From positions 1 through 37,324 of the forward strand of contig CAKPUX010000017.1 of the NCBI GenBank assembly GCA_934193095.1: a stretch of 37,324 bases of DNA. The letters are read 5' to 3'. Positions within the stretch are counted from its first letter, which is position 1. Every line of letters starts with the position of its first letter. The position numbers were made by a program, and so were the translations under genes. Below the pieces are notes generated by a model. The model did no database searches and was not told the DNA's origin. It saw only the letters and a program-made list of their open reading frames with translations. Below are positions 16,440 to 23,775 of the stretch, piece by piece. The stretch is from an uncultured Dialister sp. (GTDB lineage Bacteria; Bacillota; Negativicutes; Veillonellales; Dialisteraceae).

Positions 16440-16720
16440 ATAGAAGGGTTAGCCCGTTGGGCGTGCTGACTCTTGATTGCGGATGAAAGCTTCGCTTGAA
16501 TGAGAAATTAGAAATGAGAAATGCGAAATGGTGGTGCGGCGCAGAAAAAAGAAGCGCCGCAGAATTTTGATAGCGCTTCGCGCTGTCGGCACCAGAAGCG
16601 TTGGCGAGAGATCTTTCTTGCAGAACGGTCAGCGCATCAATTGCACTATTTCAAACATCGCATGCTCCTAATCCCTAGCTACTAATCCCTAGTCCCTGTT
16701 CACCAGTCACTAGTCACGAA
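16440..16720. repeat. Composite E-D cassette, B fragment and C array
   Basis: An E block begins at 16448 and is followed by the GAGAAATTAGAAATGAGAAA spacer and a D hairpin (GCGGCGC 16536-16542, GCGCCGC 16554-16560). GCGTTGGCGAGAGATCTTTC at about 16598-16617 resembles one arm of family B. A C array lies at 16668-16718. Confidence 0.7.
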
Positions 16721-16749
16721 ACCCTTTTTATAATATTTCACTTCTTTAC

Positions 16750-16778
16750 TTGACAAAAGGATTTTTATAGGATAAGAT
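16750..16778 (+). promoter_or_regulatory. Strong sigma70-type promoter of the binding-protein gene
   Basis: TTGACA at 16750-16755 and TAAGAT at 16773-16778 are separated by exactly 17 bp. The start codon is about 70 bp downstream. Confidence 0.8.
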
Positions 16779-16847
16779 ATGTGCATACCGATACTTTACT
16801 GAGATAAAGAAATGAAGATTTCAAAAATGGGAACAGGAGAGATGACC

Positions 16848-17660
16848 ATGAAAATGAAAAAACTGATGATCGCTGGCGTACTGGCTCTGGGTGCTTGTGG
16901 AATGCTCGCAGGATGCGGCGGGGGAGACAAGGCGGCTTCGAGTGCGGCCAAGGCCGCATCCGGCAAGCCGGCGAAGATCGTAGCCGGTATGGATGATACC
17001 TTTGCTCCGATGGGCTTCCGCGATGACAGCGGCAAGATCGTCGGCTTTGATATCGATATGGCAGAAGCGGTATCCAAGGAAATCGGCGTGCCGATCGAAT
17101 TCAAGCCGATCGACTGGGCTTCCAAGGAAACAGAACTGAATTCCGGCCGTATCGACTGCATCTGGAATGGCTTCACCATGACGCCGGAGCGTACCAAGAA
17201 GCTCGCCTTCACGAAGCCGTACATGGATAATATTCAGGTCTATGCGGTATTGAATGACAGCGCGATCAAGACGCCGGAAGATCTGAAGGGCAAGAAGATC
17301 TCCATTCAGGAAGCCTCCACCGCAGAAACGGCGCTGAACCGTGATGAAAACCTCAAGAAGTCTTTCTCTGAGATCAAAGCATACCCGGATCTCACGGCCT
17401 GCTTCATGGATCTCGAGTCCGGCCGCTGTGATGCCGTCCTCGCTGACTCTGTCCTCATCGAATACTATATGACGAAGAAACCGGGACAGTTCAAAGAACT
17501 CGAGGGTGTCGTTTCTAAGGATACCTTCTCCATCGGGATCAAGAAGGACAATCAGGCTCTCGTCGATCTCTTGAATGACGGCATCGCCAAGGTCGTAGCC
17601 AGCGGCGAAGCTAAGAAGATCTCTGAAAAGTGGTTCGGCAAGGATGTCGTGCTGAAATAA
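16848..17660 (+). CDS. Amino-acid ABC transporter substrate-binding lipoprotein (SBP_bac_3)
   Basis: The product has 270 residues. The signal peptide ends in lipobox LAGC with acylated Cys23, so the mature protein is membrane-anchored. The mature part shows the family-3 fold of polar amino-acid binding proteins: PMGFRDDSGKIVGFDIDMAE, then FTMTPERTKKLAFTKPYM and KISIQEASTAE. Ligand is probably a polar or charged amino acid or cystine. The ATG at 16848 is chosen because CAGGAGA at 16834-16840 is 7 bases away; earlier ATGs are too close or upstream of that site. Permease and ATPase genes follow at 18035, but a terminator and repeats intervene. Confidence 0.92.
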   Translation: MKMKKLMIAGVLALGACGMLAGCGGGDKAASSAAKAASGKPAKIVAGMDDTFAPMGFRDDSGKIVGFDIDMAEAVSKEIGVPIEFKPIDWASKETELNSGRIDCIWNGFTMTPERTKKLAFTKPYMDNIQVYAVLNDSAIKTPEDLKGKKISIQEASTAETALNRDENLKKSFSEIKAYPDLTACFMDLESGRCDAVLADSVLIEYYMTKKPGQFKELEGVVSKDTFSIGIKKDNQALVDLLNDGIAKVVASGEAKKISEKWFGKDVVLK

Positions 17661-17677
17661 TTTTGGAATAGCGCTTG

Positions 17678-17708
17678 AAAAGCTCCTTCACAAAAGAAGG
17701 AGCTTTTT
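17678..17708 (+). terminator. Intrinsic terminator after the binding-protein gene
   Basis: AAAAGCTCCTTC (17678-17689) pairs with GAAGGAGCTTTTT (17696-17708) around a 6-base loop. It separates the binding-protein gene from the permease gene. Confidence 0.9.
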
Positions 17709-17940
17709 GATTGGGAGAAGAGGTTTAACAGGTTCAACGGGTTCTGAATGTTCAATAGGGAAGGAAGGGGCGCACAATTCATAAAGCGCCCCAATACCCC
17801 TTATTAAAACTTCGCGGCGCTTCTGATTTTTATGCGCCGCACCGTCCCCGTTGAACCCGCAGAACCTACAGAACCCGCTGAACCTCTTTCATCCCCGATC
17901 AAAGGGCGATACGCCCCAGGGGCTAACCCTGAACCCAATG
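17709..17940. repeat. Composite D-E cassette with AACC runs
   Basis: GGTTCAACGGGTTC runs, a short GGGGCGC..GCGCCCC hairpin (17768-17792), a D hairpin (GCGGCGC 17814-17820, GCGCCGC 17834-17840), a TTGAACCCGCAGAACC run and an E block in complement orientation at about 17890-17935 fill the gap inside the ABC transporter locus. Confidence 0.75.
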
Positions 17941-17969
17941 AAATGGCTCTGCCATTTCATTTCTCTATC

Positions 17970-17998
17970 TTGCTAAAAGGATGAAATCAGTGTATGAT
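17970..17998 (+). promoter_or_regulatory. Promoter of the permease-ATPase unit
   Basis: TTGCTA at 17970-17975 and TATGAT at 17993-17998 are spaced by 17 bp. The permease start is 37 bp downstream of the -10. Confidence 0.65.
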
Positions 17999-18034
17999 AA
18001 TTCTATATGACACTGGTTTTATAAGGAGTATTTT

Positions 18035-18682
18035 ATGGATTACATTCTTCGCATCCTGCCGAATATGTTTGCCGGGCTGGGCGTATCGGCACAGATCTTT
18101 CTGATCACCATCGTGCTCTCGCTGCCGATCGGTATCCTGCTGGCACTGGTCCGCATTTCCAAAGTCGCTGTTTTCCGTAAGCTGGCGGAGATCTATATTT
18201 ACGTCATGCGCGGCACGCCGCTCATGCTGCAGATCATGTTCATCTACTACGGGCTGCCGCTCATGCTGAATGTGCAGATCAGTGATTTCCCGGCGGCGAT
18301 CCTTGCCTTCGTGGCGAACTATGCGGCTTATTTTGCGGAAATTTTCAGAGGCGGCATCCAGTCTATCCCGAAGGGGCAGTATGAAGGCGCAAAGGTGCTC
18401 GGCTTCACCTACAGGCAGACCATGTGGCATATCGTGCTGCCGCAGGTCGTGAAGCGTGTCATTCCGCCGCTCGGCAATGAGACCATCACCCTTCTGAAGG
18501 ATACCTCGCTCGTCTACATTCTGGCGATGAATGACCTCATGCGTGTCACCCGCGCCTTCGTGCAGCGTGACTTCGATACCATGCCGTTCCTTGTGGCAGC
18601 CGTTTTCTACCTCGTATGCACCGCGATCCTGACGAAGATCCTGACGTATGTGGAAAAACGCTATGCGGTCTATGAAGAATAA
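18035..18682 (+). CDS. Amino-acid ABC transporter permease (HisM/GlnP family)
   Basis: The product has 215 residues and about five membrane helices. The family pattern is clear: ILPNMFAGLGVSAQIFLITI at the N-terminus, VMRGTPLMLQIMFIYYGLPL, and the EAA-type cytoplasmic loop SIPKGQYEGAKVLGFTYRQT that docks to the ATPase. AAGGAG precedes the ATG at 18035. The ATPase gene starts 11 bp after its stop, so the two are co-transcribed. It should form the homodimeric membrane channel of the importer served by the upstream lipoprotein. Confidence 0.93.
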   Translation: MDYILRILPNMFAGLGVSAQIFLITIVLSLPIGILLALVRISKVAVFRKLAEIYIYVMRGTPLMLQIMFIYYGLPLMLNVQISDFPAAILAFVANYAAYFAEIFRGGIQSIPKGQYEGAKVLGFTYRQTMWHIVLPQVVKRVIPPLGNETITLLKDTSLVYILAMNDLMRVTRAFVQRDFDTMPFLVAAVFYLVCTAILTKILTYVEKRYAVYEE

Positions 18683-18693
18683 GGAGGACGGAC

Positions 18694-19455
18694 ATGAGTT
18701 TTATTGAAATGAAAAATATCCGGAAGGATTTCGGCAAGCTCACCATCCTTCACGGCGTCGATATGACACTGGAAAAGGGCGAAGTCATCTCCATCATCGG
18801 GCCTTCAGGGGCCGGCAAGAGTACGCTTTTGCGCTGCCTGAACCATTTGGAAACCATCCAGGGCGGCTCGATCGCAGTCGATGGAGAATTTCTTGCCGAG
18901 GACAAAGACGGCAAGGTCACCTACGCGAGCGAAGCCAAGACGAAGGAGATCCTTGCCAAGATGGGCATGGTCTTTCAGTCCTTCAACCTTTTCCCGCACA
19001 TGACCGTGCTGGATAACATCATGGCCGCTCCCATCTACGTGAAGGGCATGAAGAGGGAAGAGATCCAGCCGATCGCGGAAGATCTTTTAAGCAAGGTCGG
19101 CCTGCTCAATAAAAAAGACATGTATCCCGGCAGTCTTTCCGGCGGTCAGAAGCAGCGTGTCGCCATCGCGCGGGCGCTTGCGATGAGTCCGGAGATCATG
19201 CTCTTCGATGAACCGACCTCCGCGCTCGATCCGGAGCTGACGGGCGAGGTCTTGAAGACCATCCAGCAGCTGGCGGATGAGAATATGACCATGGCGATCG
19301 TGACGCATGAAATGGCTTTCGCCAAGTCTGTCTCAGATAAGATTCTCTTCATGGTCGATGGCCGCGTCGAGGAAGAAGGGACGAGCGAAGAAGTCTTCGA
19401 TCACCCGAAGAGCGAACGAACCAAGGCCTTCCTGAAGTCGATATTGAGAGCCTGA
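18694..19455 (+). CDS. Amino-acid ABC transporter ATP-binding protein (GlnQ family)
   Basis: The product has 253 residues. Walker A is GPSGAGKST (36-44), the signature is LSGGQKQRVAIARAL, Walker B with D-loop is IMLFDEPTSALDPE, and the H-loop is VTHEM. The C-terminus VFDHPKSERTKAFLKSIL is typical of polar amino-acid importers. AAGGAGG sits just before the ATG. It energises the importer formed with the adjacent permease. A dual-facing terminator follows directly. Confidence 0.95.
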   Translation: MSFIEMKNIRKDFGKLTILHGVDMTLEKGEVISIIGPSGAGKSTLLRCLNHLETIQGGSIAVDGEFLAEDKDGKVTYASEAKTKEILAKMGMVFQSFNLFPHMTVLDNIMAAPIYVKGMKREEIQPIAEDLLSKVGLLNKKDMYPGSLSGGQKQRVAIARALAMSPEIMLFDEPTSALDPELTGEVLKTIQQLADENMTMAIVTHEMAFAKSVSDKILFMVDGRVEEEGTSEEVFDHPKSERTKAFLKSILRA

Positions 19456-19457
19456 TA

Positions 19458-19507
19458 AAAAAGGATGCACCGCGAAATGCAAAAGCATTTCTTGGTGCAT
19501 CCTTTTT
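19458..19507. terminator. Bidirectional terminator between convergent genes
   Basis: AAAAAGGATGCACC (19458-19471) pairs with GGTGCATCCTTTTT (19494-19507); an inner AAATGC/GCATTT stem sits in the loop. It serves the rightward ABC operon and the leftward transporter gene whose stop is at 19511. Confidence 0.9.
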
Positions 19508-19510
19508 CTT

Positions 19511-20074
19511 TTACAGCCCGAACGCGATCCCGCAGACAGCGCTGATCGCGATGTAGAGCACAGGGTGCTTCTTGTATTTATGAAGAGCGAAATAGATCGC
19601 AATGGCAAGGAGAATAGCCGGCCACTGGAAGAGGGCGATGAGCGAGCCGCTCTTTTCATAGAGCGCAGTATCTAAGAGAGACACCTTCGCGACGCCAAGA
19701 CCGGCGGCTGCGATGAGCGCGGTGGAGGCAGGGCGCAGACCGTAGAAGATCCGCTTCACAGCGTCCGATTCGCGGAAGCGTGTCAGCATCGCATAGATGA
19801 TCGTGATGATGATGAGCGCGGGCGCTGTGAGGGAGAGCGTCGTGAAGATGCCGCCCGGGATGCCAAGCGCCTGAAATCCGGCGTAGGTCGCCATATTGAC
19901 GCCCAAAGGTCCCGGGGTGGACTCTGATATCGCGATCATATTCGCGATGTCTTCTGCGCTGAACCATCCGGTACGTTCAGAAATATCATAGAGAAAGGGA
20001 AGTGTCGCGAGCCCTCCGCCGACGGCGAAGAGACCAGCCTTGAAGAATTCCCAAAACATGGAAAGCCAGATCAT
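19511..20074 (-). CDS. ChrA-family chromate-type transporter, half-size (second partner)
   Basis: The product has 187 residues, the length of a single-domain CHR protein. Family motifs are FAVGGGLATLPFLYD near the N-terminus and SESTPGPLGVNMATYAGFQ; about five to six hydrophobic segments follow. Half-size CHR proteins usually occur as adjacent pairs that work together; the partner is at 20236-20772. Chromate efflux is the described activity of the family, but the real substrate here is not shown. The ATG at 20074 is chosen over an upstream in-frame ATG because AAGGAG lies 8 bases before it. Confidence 0.87.
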   Translation of the reverse strand: MIWLSMFWEFFKAGLFAVGGGLATLPFLYDISERTGWFSAEDIANMIAISESTPGPLGVNMATYAGFQALGIPGGIFTTLSLTAPALIIITIIYAMLTRFRESDAVKRIFYGLRPASTALIAAAGLGVAKVSLLDTALYEKSGSLIALFQWPAILLAIAIYFALHKYKKHPVLYIAISAVCGIAFGL

Positions 20075-20235
20075 GATGGATGCTCCTTTTGAAAAAAGTG
20101 AGGAGTGAAGAGTGAAAGTGCGGCGCCTCTTCATCCTGAGCGGAGAAAAACGTCGTATGTTAGAAAATATGGATCATCATATCGTGAAGGGGATTGGGGG
20201 GCACTTTATGAATGGTGTGCCACATCCACCACTTC

Positions 20236-20772
20236 TCACTTCGTTGTCCTCGGCATCAGATAGTATCCTGCGATGCCGGCAAGGACGACGGAGAAGATGG
20301 GAGAAAAGGGAGAAAAGAGAGCGATGAGAAGGATGCCGATGAAGATCGCAAGTGTGCGTTTATCCTTGATCGACTTCTTGCCGAGCTTCACGACGGCGTC
20401 CAGGATGAGGACGCAGACACAGGCACGGATGCCGGCGAAAGCGTGAATGACATAGGGATTTTCTTCGAACTGGGTGAGAAAGAGCGCGATCACCGTGATG
20501 ATGATCATGGACGGGGTGATGACGCCGAGCGTCGCGAAGACGCCGCCCCAGAAGCCTTTCAGCTTGCAGCCGATGAAGGTCGCGACATTCACCGCGATCA
20601 TGCCGGGCGTGACCTGCCCTAAGGCATAGTAATCCATCAGCTCTTCCTCGCTGCCCCAGTGCTTGTTCTCTACGATCTCACGCTGGAGAATGGGCAGCAT
20701 CGCGTACCCGCCGCCAAAGGTGACAGCGCCCATCTTGGCAAAGATGAGAAATAATTCGAGTAGTAGTTTCAT
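20236..20772 (-). CDS. ChrA-family chromate-type transporter, half-size (first partner)
   Basis: The product has 178 residues. GAVTFGGGYAMLPILQREIV at about 15-34 and ALGQVTPGMIAVNVATFIG are the N-terminal CHR signature; hydrophobic helices continue to the C-terminus. AAAGGAG precedes the ATG at 20772. It is upstream of the second half-size gene in the same direction, with a 161-bp gap that carries part of a D repeat (GTGCGGCGCC at about 20117). The pair is read as one heteromeric anion transporter. Confidence 0.88.
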   Translation of the reverse strand: MKLLLELFLIFAKMGAVTFGGGYAMLPILQREIVENKHWGSEEELMDYYALGQVTPGMIAVNVATFIGCKLKGFWGGVFATLGVITPSMIIITVIALFLTQFEENPYVIHAFAGIRACVCVLILDAVVKLGKKSIKDKRTLAIFIGILLIALFSPFSPIFSVVLAGIAGYYLMPRTTK

Positions 20773-20897
20773 AGATGGGATACTCCTTTAATTGGGGGAA
20801 TGGGGAGTGACTGGTGACTGGTAGCTAGGGATTAGGGACTAGGGATTAGGAGCCTCGAGTGACAAGTGATTTGTGACTAGTGACTGGGATTGCTCCG
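20773..20897. repeat. C-type tandem array upstream of the chromate-type transporter pair
   Basis: GTGACTGGTGACTGG, TAGCTAGGGATTAGGGACTA and related units fill 20807-20890, ending at the left boundary of element B3. Confidence 0.8.
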
Positions 20898-21050
20898 GCA
20901 TCGTCATCCCGAGCGCAGCCGAGGGATCTTTCTTGCACTGCGGGAATCAGCGTGTATGCGCTGAGGGAAAACGATCTCTTGGTGCCGCCTCACATCAGGC
21001 GATAAGTGTTCTGCAATAAAGACCCTCGGCTACGTTCGAAATGACGATGC
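20898..21050 (+). repeat. MITE-like element, family B copy B3 (153 bp)
   Basis: The left arm (20898-20936, GCATCGTCATCCCGAGCGCA) pairs imperfectly with the right arm ending at 21050 (GTTCGAAATGACGATGC). Length and internal blocks match B1 at 11644-11796. It shows no coding capacity. Confidence 0.85.
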
Positions 21051-21059
21051 GCGCGAAGC

Positions 21060-21198
21060 GTTATCGAAACTCCGCGGCGCGTTTGAGTTTTATGCGCCGC
21101 ACCACCATTCCTAATTCCTCATTCCTAATTCCTAATTCGAGCAGAGCTTTCATCCACAATCAAGGGACGGCACGCCCCACGGGCTAACCCCGCACCTC
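21060..21198. repeat. Composite D-spacer-E cassette
   Basis: A D hairpin (GCGGCGC 21074-21080, GCGCCGC 21094-21100), the CATTCCTAATTCCTCATTCC spacer, GCTTTCATCCACAATCAAGG and the E block GGCACGCCCCACGGGCTAACC lie in the same order as at 11800-11962, again directly after a B element. Confidence 0.8.
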
Positions 21199-21259
21199 GA
21201 TGTAATTTCCTCTATCATACTGTCAGAGATGGAGAAAAGCAATCAAGAGAACGTAAAAT

Positions 21260-21288
21260 TTGTATTTTCGAAACAAGTGTGGTAGAAT
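21260..21288 (+). promoter_or_regulatory. Promoter of tig
   Basis: TTGTAT at 21260-21265 and TAGAAT at 21283-21288 are spaced by 17 bp. The leader of about 80 bases contains a small GTCGG/CCGAC hairpin (21339-21353) just before AAGGAGG at 21356-21362. Confidence 0.7.
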
Positions 21289-21372
21289 ATATCTTGCGAT
21301 TTAGCGTATTTTGTAAAAATAAAAGATGGTTCAATATTGTCGGAAAAACCGACTTAAGGAGGAATAATTTTT

Positions 21373-22851
21373 ATGAACGTAAAAGTAGAGGCACTGGATC
21401 AGCACAAGGTATCTCTCGCCATTGAACTGCCGGCAGAAGCTGTACAGAAAGGATTCAAGCAGGCTGTAGCTCGCATTGCGAATCAGGTCAGAATCCCGGG
21501 TTTCCGTAAAGGCAAGGCAAGCCGCAAAGTCCTGGAAATGCATTTCGGCAAAGAAGCTGTCGTCGCTGAAGCGAAAGACATCGTCATCAATGGCGCACTG
21601 ACCGAAGCTATGCAGCAGGAAAAAATCATCCCGATCACCCAGGCAGATGTGAAGGAAGATCTCTTCTCTGAAACCGAAGGCGCAAAGTTCACCGCTACTT
21701 TTGTTAAACGTCCGGAAGTAGAACTCGGCGAATACAAAGGCCTTGAAGCAGCCCACGAAGAACCGGAAATTTCCGATGCGCAGGTCGAAGCTGAAATGAA
21801 AAAAGCAGCTGAACAGAGCGCACGTCTCGAAAAGGCAGAAGAAGGCGCCATCCTCGCGAAAGGCGACTACGCTGTCATCGACTTCAAAGGCTTCGTAGAC
21901 GGCAAACCGTTCGAAGGCGGCGAAGGCAAGACCTATCCGCTGGAAATCGGCTCCCAGAGCTTCATCCCGGGCTTTGAAGAACAGCTCGAAGGCCATAAAG
22001 CAGGCGATGATGTAGAAGTCAAGGTCACCTTCCCGGAAACCTACTTCGTCGATGCTCTCAAAGGCAAAGAAGCAGAATTCAAAGTACATATCAATGATGT
22101 AAAACGCAAACAGCTGCCGGCTCTCGATGATGCATTCGCAAAATCCATCAGCCAGTTCGATAAGATGGACGACTTGAAGGCTTCTGTCAAACAGCAGATG
22201 CAGCTGCAGGCTATCCAGCAGGCAGAAGAAGCCTACCACGAAGCTCTCGTAGCACAGGCTGTAGCCAATGCCAAAGTCGACATCCCGCAGGAAATGGTCG
22301 AACAGCGCATCGATGAAATCGTCGAAGAAATCTCCATGAACCTCGAATCCAGAGACATGAAGCTCGCTGACTACCTGAAGAACATCGGCCAGACCGAAGA
22401 ACAGCTCCGCAAGAACTACGAAAAGACCGCTGAAGAACAGGTTCGTCAGGGCCTTGTCCTCGAAACCATCGCAGAAAAAGAAGAACTCGATGTAACGAAC
22501 CAGGATCTCTCCATGGAAGTCTACAGCATGGCTCATCAGTTCAACGCTGACCCGAAAGATGTCATGAAGATCATCAAAGAAGAAGGCCGCGTGAACATGC
22601 TGATCAACTCCGTTCTTCGCAAGAAAGCAGCTGCTTTCATCTACGGTGCTGCTAAAAAAGCAGAAGCAGATAAGAAAGAAGCAGAAGAAGCTCCGGCTGC
22701 AGAAGCAGCAGCTCCGAAGACCGAAGAAGACTTCAATGCTATGACCGTCAAGGATCTCAAGGCTTACGCACAGGAAAAAGGCATCGCCATCGAATCCAAA
22801 GCGAAAAAAGCTGAAATCATCGACACCATCATGGCTGCTGAAAAGGAATAA
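21373..22851 (+). CDS. tig: Trigger factor with an extra C-terminal SAP/HeH-like domain
   Basis: The product has 492 residues; common trigger factors have about 430-450. It is the ribosome-bound chaperone and peptidyl-prolyl isomerase. The ribosome-binding loop GFRKGKAS is at about 43-50. The FKBP-type domain spans about 164-246 (GDYAVIDFKGFVDGKPFEGG, PGFEEQLEGHKAGD). The helical chaperone domain runs to about 430. Then an Ala/Glu-rich linker (EEAPAAEAAAPKTEED) leads to a final ~40 residues with FNAMTVKDLKAYAQEKGI and KKAEIIDTI, the helix-turn-helix pattern of SAP/HeH/Rho-N domains, which usually bind nucleic acid. A strong ribosome-binding site, AAGGAGG, precedes the ATG. clpP and clpX follow, as in many Firmicutes. 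Confidence 0.95.
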   Translation: MNVKVEALDQHKVSLAIELPAEAVQKGFKQAVARIANQVRIPGFRKGKASRKVLEMHFGKEAVVAEAKDIVINGALTEAMQQEKIIPITQADVKEDLFSETEGAKFTATFVKRPEVELGEYKGLEAAHEEPEISDAQVEAEMKKAAEQSARLEKAEEGAILAKGDYAVIDFKGFVDGKPFEGGEGKTYPLEIGSQSFIPGFEEQLEGHKAGDDVEVKVTFPETYFVDALKGKEAEFKVHINDVKRKQLPALDDAFAKSISQFDKMDDLKASVKQQMQLQAIQQAEEAYHEALVAQAVANAKVDIPQEMVEQRIDEIVEEISMNLESRDMKLADYLKNIGQTEEQLRKNYEKTAEEQVRQGLVLETIAEKEELDVTNQDLSMEVYSMAHQFNADPKDVMKIIKEEGRVNMLINSVLRKKAAAFIYGAAKKAEADKKEAEEAPAAEAAAPKTEEDFNAMTVKDLKAYAQEKGIAIESKAKKAEIIDTIMAAEKE

Positions 22852-22897
22852 TCCTTTATAAAATTAAATGACTACTGCTGTGGCAGTGTGTATTGGA

Positions 22898-22928
22898 AGA
22901 GACGCGGGGATGACCGGCGTCTCTTTCG
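22898..22928 (+). terminator. Possible terminator after tig
   Basis: AAGAGACGC (22898-22906) pairs with GCGTCTCTT (22917-22925), followed only by a short TT run. It is placed 46 bp after the tig stop. The weak U-tract makes full termination uncertain. Confidence 0.45.
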
Positions 22929-23157
22929 AACATATGGGGAAATTGGGGAAAGGCTTGTTCCCTAGGGAAGCCGGATTCACTGCGACTGGTGGTGATGCCC
23001 GCTTGAGACATCAGACATCAGACATCAGAAGTCAGATGGCAGACGTCTCCTTGTCTCCTGGTCCCTTAGTCTTTGGGTCCAATCCCTAATCCCTAGTTCC
23101 TAGTCTCTGGCTACCAGTTACTCACTATCATTTATCCAAAAGAAAGGGTGTTACCAC
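22929..23157. repeat. tig-clpP intergenic region with degenerate C-type repeats
   Basis: AGACATCAGACATCAGACATC (about 23006-23026) is a small tandem repeat. 23043-23126 contains degenerate C-type units (CCAATCCCTAATCCCTAGTT). No promoter for clpP stands out. Confidence 0.55.
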
Positions 23158-23763
23158 ATGGCATATGTACCGATTGTTGTCGAACAGACCGCTCGCGGAG
23201 AGCGCTCCTATGATATTTATTCCCGACTTTTGAAGGACCGCATTATATTCCTTGACGGCCAGATTGAAGACCATATGGCCAATGTCATCATTGCACAGCT
23301 TCTCTTCCTGGAAGCCGAAGACCCTTCCAAAGATATCCACCTTTACATCAACAGCCCTGGCGGCGTCGTGACCGCCGGCCTTGCGATCTATGATACGATG
23401 CAGTATATCCGTCCGGACGTCTCCACCATCTGTATCGGATCCTGTGCCAGCATGGCGGCTGTCCTTTTGACCGCTGGTGCGAAGGGCAAACGCTATGCCC
23501 TCCCGCATGCGAATGTCATGATCCACCAGCCTCTGGGCGGCGTACAGGGACAGGCGACCGAGATCGAGATCCATGCGAGAGAGATCCTCCGCCTGCGCGA
23601 AGAACTGAACGGCATCCTTGCCAAGCACAGCGGACAGTCCCTCGAAACCATCAAAAACGACACCGAACGCGATAATTTCATGACAGCCCAGATGGCGAAA
23701 GACTATGGCCTCATCGACCACATCCTCACCCGCAATGAGCTGGCGAAAATGACACAGAAATAA
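23158..23763 (+). CDS. clpP: ATP-dependent Clp protease proteolytic subunit ClpP
   Basis: The product has 201 residues. The serine-protease triad is complete: Ser98 in GSCASMAA, His123 in MIHQPLGG and Asp172 in TERDNFM. YINSPGGVVTAGLAIYDTMQ is the oxyanion/handle region. ClpP forms a barrel of two heptamers that degrades proteins fed by ClpX. AGAAAGGG lies about 9 bases before the ATG. clpX begins 12 bp after the stop, so they are one operon. Confidence 0.97.
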   Translation: MAYVPIVVEQTARGERSYDIYSRLLKDRIIFLDGQIEDHMANVIIAQLLFLEAEDPSKDIHLYINSPGGVVTAGLAIYDTMQYIRPDVSTICIGSCASMAAVLLTAGAKGKRYALPHANVMIHQPLGGVQGQATEIEIHAREILRLREELNGILAKHSGQSLETIKNDTERDNFMTAQMAKDYGLIDHILTRNELAKMTQK

Positions 23764-23775
23764 AGGAGAAAGACC

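Noticed and set aside
21289..21372. Riboswitch or attenuator in the tig leader
   Set aside because: Only a 5-bp hairpin is present; no known riboswitch core could be recognised.
21331..22536. 401-residue Phe-rich open frame antisense to tig
   Set aside because: The Phe-rich content comes from reversed GAA codons of trigger factor; not a gene.
22868..23089. 73-residue open frame between tig and clpP
   Set aside because: It covers a terminator-like hairpin and degenerate repeats and has no ribosome-binding site.
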